The notes: generated by a model from the letters alone, not told the origin. Numbered from the stretch's first letter, positions 8,776 to 18,475 are shown. The stretch is DNA of 64,000 bases from Trichodesmium sp050015995 (GCF_050015995.1 NZ_JBNHEP010000099.1:73066-137065); one strand, 5' to 3'. Translations and numbers: made by a program.

Positions 8776-9652
8776 ATGAAATCCATTAGAACTAAGCTCA
8801 AACTTAATCACAAGCAGAAAACTCTGATGGCTCAACACGCAGGCTACTCACGTTGGTGTTACAACTGGGGTTTAAGTTTATGGAATGCTGCTTATAAACA
8901 TGGCTATAAACCTAATGTTTCCTTCGGAATGCTGCGCAAACGTAAGCTAAGAGAGGTTTTTACTAATCACACAAAACCTCTTTATCCCTGGATGAAAAAC
9001 TTGTCCTCTAGAGTTGATCAATACGCTTTCATCAACTTAGGTGAAGCATTTAAGAGGTTTTTTCAAGGGTTAGGTAAATATCCAAAGTTTAAGAAGAAAG
9101 GTAGTTCTGATTCTTTCACAATTGATAATTATCGTATCATAGATTTGAAACTAAGTTGTCTAGATTACAATACTTAAATCCTCATAAAGAGGTGGGTTCT
9201 GCTAACTGGAAAAAAGCACAACTAAAGATAGCTAGGCTGCAAGAAAAGTAGCAAACATCCGTAATAACGCACTTCATAAATTGACAACATACTTAGCCAA
9301 AAATTACGGCACAATTGTCATTGAAGATTTGAATGTTCAAGGTATGTTGGCTAACCATAAGCTAGCTAAATCAGTTAGCAGATAGTGATTTTACGAATTC
9401 AGGCGACAGCTAAAATACAAGTGCGAATGGTACGGTTGCGATCTGGTAGTAGCAGAAAGATTTTTTCCATCATCAAAGACTTGTTCTAACTGCGGTCACG
9501 TCCAAGAAATGCCATTAAATCTGAGAACTTATGATTGCCCAGAATGTGGGTTGTCAATAGACAGAGATTTAAACGCCAGTATTAATTTGAGAGATGCGGT
9601 CGGCTTGACCGTTTCGGCTGTCGCCGACATGAAAATGCTTGTGGATGAGTAA
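8776..9652 (+). pseudogene. TnpB (IS200/IS605 OrfB-type), degenerate
   Basis: The N-terminus MKSIRTKLKLNHKQKTLMAQHAGYSRWCYNWGLSLWN, 'VDQYAFINLGEAFKRFFQGLGKYPKFKKKG' is typical TnpB. The frame then breaks near 9150, but recognisable blocks follow in other frames: SANWKKAQLKIARLQEK, TIVIEDLNVQGMLANHKLAKSVS (RuvC region), RFFPSSKTCSNCGHVQEMPLNLRTYDCPECGLSIDRDLNASINLRD (zinc ribbon with four Cys). Several stops and frameshifts plus an internal loss make it dead. No TnpA is attached. Confidence 0.8.
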
Positions 9653-9932
9653 CCGCCGACGGTAGGGACGTTGCATGCAACGTCCGTACAGCAAGAAGTA
9701 AACATTAAAATGTCGCGCTTATGACGTTTTATGTCGGTTTTATGAAGCAGTACAAGGTAAACTTAAATAGCAAGTCCGAAAAACAGGAAAAAGGCCAAAC
9801 CGGAAAGTTTACCAACTTAGTCCACAGAAGAACTGTGGCTTTTACTCTGAGGAGATTATTTCCTCTATTAAAATCTAATTGTGTTGATTAGTTTTCTGTT
9901 TTAACCTAGTAAAGTAATAGATCAAAGCGCTC
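9653..9932. other. spacer with palindromic repeat, upstream of bicA
   Basis: At 9664-9693 lies a palindrome with core ggacgttgcatgcaacgtcc, the same core as at ~57859-57884 and, degraded, at 60480-60515. The remainder (to the bicA start) has no gene. The bicA promoter should be here; I see no clear operator. Confidence 0.5.
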
Positions 9933-11588
9933 ATGCAACTTGTTAATAGGTTACATTTCAATAACCTGCGGGGGGATTTATTGGGCGGTATGACCGCTGC
10001 AATTGTGGCACTGCCTTTAGCTTTAGCCTTCGGGGTATCCTCCGGTGCTGGTGCAATAACTGGTCTTTACGGTGCCATCTTCGTTGGTTTTTTTGCAGCT
10101 CTGTGTGGAGGCACACCTTCGCAAATTACTGGTCCAACTGGTCCCATGACCGTTATCATGGCAACTGTATTTAGCACTTTAATCGCTAAGAATCCAGATT
10201 TAGGTCTGGAGATGGCATTTACTGTTGTTATGCTTGGCGGACTATTCCAGATACTCTTTGGAGTCCTGCAACTCGGAAAATATATCGTTCTGATACCCTA
10301 CGCCGTAATCTCAGGATTTATGTCAGGAGTCGGCGTAATAATTATCTTGATTCAGGTCGGTCCATTTCTCGGTCATCCTGGCTCCGCGAATGTAGTTGAA
10401 TCAGTTAGCAAAATCCCATACTTCTTCACCAATCTCCATCCGGTTGCAACTGCGCTAGGAATTCTCACACTGATAATTCTTTTCCTGACACCGCGCAGAG
10501 TAACTGCATTCATCCCGTCCCCACTCCTAGCATTAGTAATAGGAACTTTAATTTCAGTATTCTTGCTGCGAGATAGTAATTTGATACTCATTGGAGAAAT
10601 TCCCACTGGTTTGCCAAAACCACACTTGCCAATATTTACCTTAGAGCAAATGAAGACTATGCTCGTAAATGGTTTGATGCTGGGAACTCTAGGGGCTATA
10701 GACTCCCTGCTTACCTCCTTGGTTGCTGACAACATTACTCACACTAATCACGACTCCGAGCGCGAATTAATTGGTCAGGGGATCGGAAATATAGTGTCTG
10801 GACTCTTTGGTGGATTACCAGGAGCGGGAGCAACCATGCGAACTGTCATCAATGTTCATGTTGGTGGAAGAACACCCCTATCAGGTATTACTCATTCAGT
10901 TATTTTACTATTTATTCTCTTGTGGGCTGGAAAACTGACCGAAGTCATACCCCAAGCTATCCTCGCAGGTATCTTACTCAAAGTCGGAATTGACATTATC
11001 GACTGGGAATTCCTCAAACGAGCGCATAAGTTATCACTCAAAGCTGCTGGCATTATGTACAGTGTACTATTGCTAACTGTCTTTGTCGATCTGATTACTG
11101 CAGTCGCCATTGGTGTATTCATTGCCAATCTCTTGACGGTCAAACGCCTTAGTGACCTTCAAGTTGACGAAGTTAAGGCTATAGTTGAACCCCATGATCA
11201 GGCTCCCTTAAGCCATGAAGAAAAACAACTCCTTCAGAAAGCTAGAGGTCGCCTCCTTTTGCTACATCTCGGTGGACCGATGAGTTTTGGGGCTGCCAAG
11301 GCTATCTCTGGACAGATGGGGATGGTAGAAAAGTATGATGTTCTGATTCTCGACCTCAGCGATGTTTCTTATATTGGGATTACTATGTCTCTAGCTATTG
11401 AGAATATGGTCAAAGAAGCACGTCGAAAATATCGTGAAGTGTTCTTTGTTGGTTCATCTGGTCAGGTCAAAGCCAGACTCAAAAACTTAAATATCTGGAA
11501 TATTTTAGCTCCCCAAAACCTAGTAGCGACAAGGATTGAAGCTCTGCAAAACGCGCTTACTATCTTGGATGAACACTACAAAGTTTAA
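9933..11588 (+). CDS. bicA: SulP-family bicarbonate transporter (BicA type)
   Basis: 551 aa. The N-terminus MQLVNRLHFNNLRGDLLGG, 'ALPLALAFGVSSGAGAITGLYGAIFVGFFAALCGGTPSQITGPTGPMTV' closely follows cyanobacterial BicA, with the conserved TGPTGPMT segment. About 12-14 membrane helices fill residues ~15-420. A C-terminal STAS domain (~435-545) contains VLILDLSDVSYIGITMSLAIENMV. BicA is a Na+-dependent, low-affinity, high-flux HCO3- importer of the plasma membrane that feeds the CO2-concentrating mechanism. Sulfate transport by a SulP relative cannot be excluded from sequence alone. The gene converges on nrtP across a strong bidirectional terminator. Confidence 0.8.
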   Translation: MQLVNRLHFNNLRGDLLGGMTAAIVALPLALAFGVSSGAGAITGLYGAIFVGFFAALCGGTPSQITGPTGPMTVIMATVFSTLIAKNPDLGLEMAFTVVMLGGLFQILFGVLQLGKYIVLIPYAVISGFMSGVGVIIILIQVGPFLGHPGSANVVESVSKIPYFFTNLHPVATALGILTLIILFLTPRRVTAFIPSPLLALVIGTLISVFLLRDSNLILIGEIPTGLPKPHLPIFTLEQMKTMLVNGLMLGTLGAIDSLLTSLVADNITHTNHDSERELIGQGIGNIVSGLFGGLPGAGATMRTVINVHVGGRTPLSGITHSVILLFILLWAGKLTEVIPQAILAGILLKVGIDIIDWEFLKRAHKLSLKAAGIMYSVLLLTVFVDLITAVAIGVFIANLLTVKRLSDLQVDEVKAIVEPHDQAPLSHEEKQLLQKARGRLLLLHLGGPMSFGAAKAISGQMGMVEKYDVLILDLSDVSYIGITMSLAIENMVKEARRKYREVFFVGSSGQVKARLKNLNIWNILAPQNLVATRIEALQNALTILDEHYKV

Positions 11589-11700
11589 CACTCAATAATT
11601 TAAGGTTTAGTTACTATATCAAGTTCGTTGAATCAGCGGTCAAAAAAAGTTCTTATTTCTATTTCTATACTGCTCAACTCTCCCCTCTATTTCACCTTCT

Positions 11701-11742
11701 CTGAATAAAAACCTCGCCCTTAAGGGCGAGGTTTTTATTCAG
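11701..11742. terminator. bidirectional rho-independent terminator
   Basis: This is a perfect 42-nt palindrome: a GC-rich stem (acctcgccc/gggcgaggt) with an A-run on the left and a T-run on the right. Transcripts from either strand therefore end in a stem followed by U residues. It lies between the convergent bicA and nrtP genes. Confidence 0.9.
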
Positions 11743-11759
11743 AATCTAGAAAAATCTTA

Positions 11760-11940
11760 CGGTCATTCAGCAACCGTTCTACTGAAATTAGCCAAAGTTA
11801 CCCAAAATCTATTTTGATATTTGAAGTTTAGTTTTCTGCTTATGTGAAAATCATCGACCGAAGTATGTCATATTACTCTTTCCACAGACTTGAGAACAGT
11901 AGGAAATCCACCTACTCATCAGTTATATTTACTCAATAGT
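11760..11940. repeat. degenerate repeat, partner of 13855-14010
   Basis: This shares an ordered set of blocks with 13855-14010: accgttctactgaa, ttagccaaa, tagttttctg, gaccg.agt and a terminal cctact. It may be an end of a decayed TnpB-type element (such ends carry similar gtgg/ccac hairpins) or a structured RNA. The two copies bracket nrtP. Confidence 0.4.
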
Positions 11941-11958
11941 GACAGCAACAAAAAAACC

Positions 11959-13467
11959 TTAGTCTTTAGCAAACACAGGAGCAGATTCGATTTGCCGATC
12001 GTCTTCCCCTTCATGGTGTTCAGCAAATGAACCTTCTGGTTCTTTCAAGAAGAAAGCACAGAAAAATGCTACAATCATTGCCATGACTCCGAGAACTTCA
12101 AAGAAAATTTTATTACCAACAGCACCTTCGGGCAACAAACTAAATAAAGTGAGATAAACCACTGCACCCACGTTACCATAAGCACCAACATTACCAGCAA
12201 TCTGACCAGTCACTCGCCGTTTCACGAGGGGAACTATAGCAAAAGTAGAACCTTCAGCAGCTTGGACAAAGAAAGAACAAAGCATTGTCAGCAATACAGC
12301 AGCAGGTAGCCACCAACCTTCATCTACATGACCAAATGTTAGATAACCGATCCCCATCCCAGCAGTCAATACTGTCATTGTTAACTTACGACTACCGAGC
12401 TTATCAGATATTAAACCACCACCGGGACGAGATGCCAAATTCATAAAAGCATAACTAGCAGCAATCATCCCTGCCATTGCCTTACTCAGACCAAAAGTAT
12501 TTTCAAAGAAAGCAGGGAGCATAGAAACTACTGCTAACTCAGAGCCAAAATTCACAAAATAAGTTAACTCTAAAATTGCTACCTGGGAGAATTTATAGCG
12601 ATCGCTAGGGGGATAGCGTTTTTCTCCAGCAATTAGCTCTTTATTAGTTGCCCAACAGTTATAAGCTTGGAAAGCATACAAACCTAATAGCAGTAACCAG
12701 ACAATATAAAGTTGACCAGGGGATAAGAAACCTACTTTACTCAACCGCCAAGCTAACAAACAGAGAACTCCTGTTAAAGGAAGATTCATCACCAGGAGGA
12801 AAATAAAATCACTTTGGGTGGTAACTTCTAAACCTCTAGCACGTTTTGGTTTCTGATAAACCTTGCCTGGGGGTGTATCTTGAACATTAAAGAAATAAAA
12901 CACACCATAAAGTGCAGCAATGATACCTGTCAGAGCGATCGATAACCGCCAGTTCAATACATCACCGGAACCAAAAGTTAACCAAGCAGCTATAGTTGGC
13001 AGTGTAAAAGCAGCACCAGCAGAACCAAAGTTACCCCAACCCCCATAGATACCTTCTGCCAAACCTATTTCTTTAGGTGGGAACCATTCAGCTACCATGC
13101 GGATACCAATAACAAAACCAGCACCAACAATACTTAATGCTAAACGAGCAATCACCAACTGGCTAAAGTTTTGAGCAAGAGCAAAACCGATACAGGGAAT
13201 AGCTGCATACATCAGTAAGAGTGAATAGGTAATTCTTGGTCCGTATTTATCTAGCAACATTCCGATAATAATTCGGGCAGGTACTGTGAGTGCAACGTTA
13301 CAGATGGCAATAGTTCTGATTTGAGAAGTTTCTAAACCAAAGTCTGCTTTTAATGATGTTGCTAATGGTGCTAAGTTAAACCAAACAACAAAGGAGAGAA
13401 AAAAGGCAAACCAGGTTAAATGGAGGATACGGTAACGACCGCGAAAAGACCAGAGTTCTGTTAACAT
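11959..13467 (-). CDS. nrtP: nitrate/nitrite permease, MFS NrtP/NapA type
   Basis: 502 aa with 12 predicted membrane helices. It has the NNP-family N-terminus RILHLTWFAFFLSFVVWFNLAPLA, the signature loop RIIIGMLLDKYGPRITYS, and 'GNFGSAGAAFTLPTIAAW' and 'GNVGAYGNVGAVVYLTLFSLLP' (nitrate signature segments in helices 5 and 11). The long C-terminal tail is acidic. This single-polypeptide permease replaces the ABC system NrtABCD in many marine cyanobacteria. It lies downstream of nirA and a small membrane protein on the same strand, so it supplies substrate for NirA. The 645-bp gap before it may hold its own promoter. Confidence 0.9.
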   Translation of the reverse strand: MLTELWSFRGRYRILHLTWFAFFLSFVVWFNLAPLATSLKADFGLETSQIRTIAICNVALTVPARIIIGMLLDKYGPRITYSLLLMYAAIPCIGFALAQNFSQLVIARLALSIVGAGFVIGIRMVAEWFPPKEIGLAEGIYGGWGNFGSAGAAFTLPTIAAWLTFGSGDVLNWRLSIALTGIIAALYGVFYFFNVQDTPPGKVYQKPKRARGLEVTTQSDFIFLLVMNLPLTGVLCLLAWRLSKVGFLSPGQLYIVWLLLLGLYAFQAYNCWATNKELIAGEKRYPPSDRYKFSQVAILELTYFVNFGSELAVVSMLPAFFENTFGLSKAMAGMIAASYAFMNLASRPGGGLISDKLGSRKLTMTVLTAGMGIGYLTFGHVDEGWWLPAAVLLTMLCSFFVQAAEGSTFAIVPLVKRRVTGQIAGNVGAYGNVGAVVYLTLFSLLPEGAVGNKIFFEVLGVMAMIVAFFCAFFLKEPEGSFAEHHEGEDDRQIESAPVFAKD

Positions 13468-14112
13468 ATTTTATTTGATTAGGATTATGCTTATGTTCTG
13501 TTTATCAATTTATAAAGGTTAGCGCTAGTAGTCTGTCTAGTTAATTTTTAAGTGTTGATAATATGTTTCGACTTTTGCCAACATATTTGTTCAGCATTCG
13601 GTAGGAAAACGTGAAGCGTGGTCTTAGCCATAACATATCGCTCACACGTACGCGGAGCAGAGTGTTCCCACTGGGCAACAATTGAATCAGGATAGGTGCG
13701 TGCGTCAGTCTTGATTTATGGCTGTTTTCATTAAAATAGACCAATTATCAGGTCTGTTACTTATCAAGCTTGACGCATACTTATATTTTTTCTTTACTGT
13801 ACCTTTGTGAAAACCGCTATAATTTTTGGAGGGCGTTATACTCTCACTTTTCATCTTGCGGAGCAGAACATACCGTTCTACTGAACTTAGCCAAACGATG
13901 CTTTTAGCTTTGGAGTCTAGTTTCCTGTTTCGTCGAGAAGCACTGACCGCAGTCTGTTACCTTATTCTCAAGAGCAGGCTTAACATCGGTGGGAACTCTA
14001 CCTACTGATGTACATAGTTTTCCAGATTTTCTCACAGTCTAGATTTTAGCTGTATAACGCACCTTACACTAATCCTATCAGCTTGAAAATCCCTAACATG
14101 AACATCTAAGAC
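13468..14112. other. spacer between nrtP and the small membrane protein gene
   Basis: No convincing gene is seen. Part of it (13855-14010) is the degenerate repeat described separately. The rest includes gatatgttatggc, acgtacgcggagcag and similar non-repetitive sequence. No GTA-N8-TAC box was found directly upstream of nrtP by eye. Confidence 0.4.
13855..14010. repeat. degenerate repeat, partner of 11760-11940
   Basis: It shares the ordered blocks accgttctactgaa, ttagccaaa, tctagtttcctg, gaccgcagt and acctact with the copy downstream of nrtP. The two are clearly related but diverged. No coding capacity is evident. Confidence 0.4.
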
Positions 14113-14778
14113 TTATTCAGCTACCCATTGGTTAACTTGAAGTACACCATTGGGAGTTAGTAGCACTAAAAATTCTGCTGTTGGTTTGTTAGCATCAGTA
14201 GTGCTAGAGTTAGTCAATTTTGCTAAAGGAGTTTCTGCAATATACTCGGAAGCTGCTTTATTGATATGTTCATACTTGGCAATCATTCCTGCGGAGTTCA
14301 TTGTGACTCGATAGGCTAAATTTTCAGAAAAAGTTGGATATTGTTGCCATGCTTTGTCAATCTGGTTGTACAGTATCGAGCTTAATTTCTCAAGAGTATT
14401 TGAGTTAGTAATTTTTGGTGCTGCTTGAGTTTCTGGAACTGCCATAGTTACTTCAGTTTCTATCGGTGCAGTTTCTGCAGGTACTGTATTGACTGATGAG
14501 ACTGACTGGGTAGTATCAACCACTGGAGAAACGGCCGAAGTTGATGCGATAACAGTAGATTTTGATGTGGATGTGTTGGCTACAATAGGAGCAGTATCAG
14601 TAGTGGATGTAGCAACAGTAGTTTCTGCTTGTTGTTGAGCATATTCTGTTAGAGAGCGCTGCCAACTATTGGCATAAAAACCAGCAAATAGTGTTAACCC
14701 AATTACAGATATAATCTTCAAACCTAGAGATTTTGCGGTTTCGGATGAATTGTTAGAACTATTAACTGTAGTAGACAT
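14113..14778 (-). CDS. membrane-anchored protein of unknown function
   Basis: 221 aa. A cytoplasmic N-tail is followed by one membrane helix (~20-40, LGLKIISVIGLTLFAGFYAN). A low-complexity Thr/Ser/Val/Ala-rich stretch (~55-120) then leads to a folded C-terminal part (LEKLSSILYNQIDKAWQQYPTFSENLAYRVTMNSAGMIAKYEHIN ... FLVLLTPNGVLQVNQWVAE). The ribosome site aaggaga lies 9 nt before the ATG. I do not recognise the family. Its position between nirA and nrtP on one strand suggests, but does not prove, a link with nitrate assimilation. The architecture resembles envelope-spanning TonB-like linkers, but the characteristic motifs are absent. Confidence 0.7.
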   Translation of the reverse strand: MSTTVNSSNNSSETAKSLGLKIISVIGLTLFAGFYANSWQRSLTEYAQQQAETTVATSTTDTAPIVANTSTSKSTVIASTSAVSPVVDTTQSVSSVNTVPAETAPIETEVTMAVPETQAAPKITNSNTLEKLSSILYNQIDKAWQQYPTFSENLAYRVTMNSAGMIAKYEHINKAASEYIAETPLAKLTNSSTTDANKPTAEFLVLLTPNGVLQVNQWVAE

Positions 14779-14992
14779 TGTTGAGATTCTCCTTGTTGTA
14801 AAAATGTTGTGTTTTGAGTGTAATAAATTTTAGCTGTGAGACTAAATTTGAGAAGCGCTATATAAAGTCAAGACTAAACTTGATTACAGAAGTTGCTAAT
14901 TTCCCTCTTTGTTTTTTGCGTGACTAATTAAGCTTCTCCGGTCTTTTTTGCAAGATTTATGATAGATTTTCTAGATACCCTTGCTCTAAAAT

Positions 14993-16525
14993 TTACTTTG
15001 GTTGAGCACCAAAATTTTCAATTAACAAATTCCGTAATATTGGTTTAAGGTCTTCACAAGGAATACCTTTTTGGACACAACTGCCAAGTTGAGCATCCTT
15101 ACCAACTTTACCACCCATGTACAAATCAACACCCTCAACCATTTTCCCATCTTTGCGAGCTTTAGTACCCATGAGACCAATTTCTGCAACCTGGGGTTGT
15201 CCGCAGGAGTTGGGGCAACCAGTCCAATGAATGCGTACTGCTTTTGGCATTGATAGTTCGGTTTCTAGTTCTTTGGCTATTGCCAAGGCGCGATTTTTTG
15301 TTTCAACCAGAGCAAAGTTACAAAACTGTGCCCCTGTGCATGAAACTAAGGCCCTAGTTAATGGTTGAGGATTAATAGAAAACTTTTCTAGAAGGGGTTC
15401 AGCTAGAAATGCTTCCAGTCGAGAGTCAGGAATATTAGGAATGATAACATTTTGTTCAACGGTCAAACGGATTTCTCCATTACCATAAACTTCAGCTAAA
15501 CGAGCTAGGTCAAACATATCGGCAGCATAGAATCTGCCAACAGGAATATTTAATCCTACGTAGTTTAACCCTGGTTGTTTTTGTTTGTCAACCCCGATGT
15601 GGTCGCGCTTTTCCCAGATAATTTCGTCTTTGAGTGCTTCTGTTTCTAGAGTTTGCCCCATTTGTTGCTCAACTTCTATGCGGAACTTTTCGAGTCCCCA
15701 CTCGTCAATGAGCCACATTAACCTTGATTTTTGCCGATTTCCCCGGAGTCCGTTATCGCGGTAAACTTCTAAAATGGCCCGGCAAAGGGCAACGACTCGA
15801 TCTGGTTCTACCCAAACATTTAGAGGTATAGCGGCTTCGCACCGTTTAGCAGAGAAAAAGCCACCCACTAGAACGTTGAAACCAAATTGCTCATTTTTGT
15901 AGGCAGGAATAAAGGCAATGTCATTGATTTCCGCGTGAACTGAATTATCACGACATCCAGCGATCGCTATATTGAATTTTCGTGGTAGATTAGTAAATTC
16001 AGGGTTGCCTTTGCTATTACCAGTAATCATGTCTTGGACTTGCTGTACTAACTCACGGGTGTCGTAGAGTTCGTCAGCATCAATGCCAGCAACTGGGGAA
16101 CCTGTAATATTTCGGACGTTATCCATGCCAGATTGAACACTGGTTAAACCAACTCGTTCAAATTTATTGAAGATGTCTGGAATGTCTTCAATTCTAATTC
16201 CTCGCAGTTGTAGATTTTGTCTGGTAGTAATGTCAGCATTACCGTCTTCGCCGTAGCGTTGGACTATTTCTGCTAAAACTCCCATTTGTTGACTAGTAAT
16301 AATTCCATTAGGCATACGCATCCTTAACATAAATTTGCCTGGAGTCACAGGTCGAAAGAATACACCCAACCATTTGAGTCTGTGGTTACGGTCTGTTTCG
16401 TCTATTGCTTCCCAACCTATTCTGGCAAAATGTTCTATTTCTGTTTTTACTGCTAGACCATCTTTTTCTGCTTTAAATTTTTCAAACTTATTTAGTTTTG
16501 TTTGGCGTTCTATAGTGCCTGTCAT
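14993..16525 (-). CDS. nirA: ferredoxin-nitrite reductase
   Basis: 510 aa, normal length. It reduces nitrite to ammonium with six electrons from ferredoxin. The siroheme/4Fe-4S cysteines are at residues 396 and 402 (SCTGAQFCNFA) and 437 and 441 (TGCPNSCGQPQ). Both ferredoxin-like repeats are present, including MRMPNGIITSQQMGVLAEI and the RFYAADMFDLARLAEVYGNGEIRLTVEQN block. It is cytoplasmic. An NtcA-type promoter lies 184-225 bp upstream, indicating nitrogen control. It is followed by the small membrane protein and nrtP, giving the nir-permease arrangement typical of marine filamentous cyanobacteria. Confidence 0.97.
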   Translation of the reverse strand: MTGTIERQTKLNKFEKFKAEKDGLAVKTEIEHFARIGWEAIDETDRNHRLKWLGVFFRPVTPGKFMLRMRMPNGIITSQQMGVLAEIVQRYGEDGNADITTRQNLQLRGIRIEDIPDIFNKFERVGLTSVQSGMDNVRNITGSPVAGIDADELYDTRELVQQVQDMITGNSKGNPEFTNLPRKFNIAIAGCRDNSVHAEINDIAFIPAYKNEQFGFNVLVGGFFSAKRCEAAIPLNVWVEPDRVVALCRAILEVYRDNGLRGNRQKSRLMWLIDEWGLEKFRIEVEQQMGQTLETEALKDEIIWEKRDHIGVDKQKQPGLNYVGLNIPVGRFYAADMFDLARLAEVYGNGEIRLTVEQNVIIPNIPDSRLEAFLAEPLLEKFSINPQPLTRALVSCTGAQFCNFALVETKNRALAIAKELETELSMPKAVRIHWTGCPNSCGQPQVAEIGLMGTKARKDGKMVEGVDLYMGGKVGKDAQLGSCVQKGIPCEDLKPILRNLLIENFGAQPK

Positions 16526-16708
16526 CTATATTTTATTTCCTTAATTTACAGACTTTTATTTCCAGATCAAAACCTAATTTTAGGTCTAGTTTTGAGTTAA
16601 TTGCTTGGTTTTTTTGAGATGTTTACTAGGATAAAAAACTTTTTTAAGAAATTATATGTTTTCTGAGCATATCTGTTTAACTAATTTTATTTTAATTCGT
16701 TGTTGACT

Positions 16709-16750
16709 AATTTAGAGGAAGGCAAATAAATAATTCGTAGCTTATATTAC
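16709..16750 (-). promoter_or_regulatory. NtcA-activated promoter of nirA
   Basis: On the minus strand the sequence reads GTAATATAAGCTAC, an exact GTA-N8-TAC NtcA box (16737-16750). It is followed by exactly 22 bases and then TAAATT (16709-16714), matching the -10 form TA-N3-T. This is the full class-II consensus GTA-N8-TAC-N22-TA-N3-T. It predicts a start roughly 175 bases upstream of nirA and activation under ammonium limitation. Confidence 0.9.
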
Positions 16751-17088
16751 TAAATGTTTATTTTTATGAATTTTATGTATTTTAAAAATGCGTTTATTGC
16801 ATAATGTTGGGAATATATATAACCAGACTTTAGCAAAAAGTAATTTAAAAATAGTATCAAAAGATTACACAGCAAGAGTTTAAGCTCAAATCATCCTATT
16901 TATGCCTAAGTTTGAGCCATTTTTAGTCTTTTGAGGTATTTTCCTTACCCCGATTGACTTTAAAGCCATTTTTGTTATGAAAAATCTCAAAGTCCCGCTA
17001 TTTTACCAGGGGAATATGGGTCGGATATCGTCGGTTTAATTTTTGACAATGGTTGTAAGCATTCAGCTATCAGCTTTTTAATAAATGA

Positions 17089-17222
17089 TATCAAATCCGG
17101 TAGCATTGGTATAATTAGATAGTTAATCTAGGAGTCAGGAGTCAGGAGAAAAGAGAATTTAGAAAGATTTGCTCTTTACTGAAGATGAAAATTTTTTGAT
17201 ACTGAATTAAGCGGATTTGATA
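17089..17222. mobile_element. MITE, TATCAAATCCGG family
   Basis: The ends tatcaaatccg and cggatttgata are inverted and bounded by TA. The core holds ggagtca heptamers. It directly abuts the IS5 element that starts at 17225, so the IS entered a TA at the MITE's edge. Confidence 0.7.
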
Positions 17223-17224
17223 TA

Positions 17225-18141
17225 GAACCTATTTGGGATCTTTTTTTGTTTTGGCGTTCAGGCGATCGCCAATCTCTTAAGCATAAGTCTAACAAAACAA
17301 AGATTAATCTTGGTGGTGGCATTCTCAAGAGTTCTTTCAAAGTTTTTGACTAAACTCTTACATCTTTCCATCCAAGAATTAGTTCTTTCAATGACCCATC
17401 GAGCTTTGACGGGTACAAAACCCCTTTGTCCCTGCTTCTTCTTCTCAACTTTTGAGGGCTTAGGTGAGAGCTTAAACCGAATCTTGGTCATAATCGCTGG
17501 ATAAATTTTTTTCAACTCAATCGTTAATTTTTCCGGGTGATATCCGTTATCAAGAAGAATAGTGATTTTAGGAATATTGACAGGTTTAGATTTGAAGTAA
17601 TCAATATTGTCAGACAACATTTCAATTAATCCCACATCATCAGAGACTGATGCTTTAGTACAATGAGCAAAAAAAGGAAAACCGAGGCTATCTACTGCTA
17701 GATGCCGCTTGATTCCATTAGTACTCTTGTAAAAGCAGAATCCTTTCGACTCTGTACTCGCATTACAAGTATTTTTGACAGATAAGTGAGTCAATGATGA
17801 TTAAAGTTGTCCATTTAGCTTTTTTTTTAACCTTTTGACGCAGTTGTCCATGTAAAACATCTCTAATCTTCTCAATTACCCCTTAATCTCGCCATTGTTT
17901 GTAGTGCCAAAATACCGTCGAATAAGCAGGTAAATCCTTGGGTAAATCACACCAGTTACAGCCATTCTTAAGTTGGTAGAGAACACCATCCAATATTTCT
18001 CTTTTAGTCCATTTGGGGGGTTTAGTTCTTTTCTTTTTGGGTAACAGGGGTTCAATTAGAACCCACTCCTCATCTGTCAAGCTACTAGAGTATGGCATTT
18101 TCTATCCATTATAGTCTTTCAGAAAGATCCCAAATGGCTTC
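17225..18141 (-). mobile_element. second IS5-family insertion sequence, inactive
   Basis: The TIR GAACCTATTTGGGATCTTT at the left matches, inverted, the right end at 18123-18141 (minus strand GAAGCCATTTGGGATCTTT). Flanking TA on both sides is consistent with the IS427-like branch of IS5. Length is 917 bp. A lone similar end (gaacctaattggtatcttttt) is at ~47906. Confidence 0.8.
17258..18098 (-). pseudogene. IS5-family transposase, broken
   Basis: The N-terminal part (18098 to ~17883) reads MPYSSSLTDEEWVLIEPLLPKKKRTKPPKWTKREILDGVLYQLKNGCNWCDLPKDLPAYSTVFWHYKQWRD and then meets a stop. The frame continues as GVIEKIRDVLHGQLRQ...TTLIIIDS (first Asp). A one-base shift follows, and the C-terminal part (17794-17258) holds ILLDNGYHPEKL (second Asp) and RWVIERTNSWMERCKSL (Glu). 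A nine-A run near 17830 lies between the halves. Programmed frameshifting is known in this branch, but the extra in-frame stop argues for a dead gene. Confidence 0.8.
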
Positions 18142-18475
18142 TATAAAGCAAGTATTCGTTTAACCTCTAGTAAATTTTTAACCAGAGATTCGTCTAGTCT
18201 AAGCTTTGATTAAATTCAGGTCGCGAGCAAGTAAAAGATGATACTCAAGCTCACTGGTTGAAACCATAGCAATTGTCATAGTTCTGCATCTCCATTTCTA
18301 CCACATCCTTCTGCAATATTTGCAGGAATTGAAGCACAAGAACGATGAGCTTGAGTTGTCAACCCATACAATTCTGTGGCGGGAAATGTAGATTTAGCTC
18401 GCACTTACTGTTAAGGTTAACTGATAAGCTCTTACCCATTCTTTTAATTCTTTGAAATCTCTCAATTGCTTTTTC
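18142..18475 (-). pseudogene. four-helix-bundle (23S rRNA IVP/S23-like) protein remnant
   Basis: The minus strand reads IERFKELKEWVRAYQLTLTVS, then after a break FPATELYGLTTQAHRSCASIPANIAEGCGRNG, then ELEYHLLLARDLNL and, after another shift, LVKNLLEVKRILAL. These are the ordered signatures of the four-helix-bundle family (F..L..W..A..L, FP..E.YGLT.Q..R...SIPANIAEG). At least two frameshifts and a stop disable it, and its 3' end is cut by the IS5 element at 18141. Confidence 0.75.

Noticed and set aside
13541..14008. Two short open frames between nrtP and the membrane protein gene
   Set aside because: They overlap degenerate repeats, lack ribosome sites and show no protein-like conservation patterns.
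17795..17882. Programmed frameshift joining two transposase frames
   Set aside because: The nine-A run is suggestive, but an additional in-frame stop after WRD and a later one-base shift indicate a dead gene.
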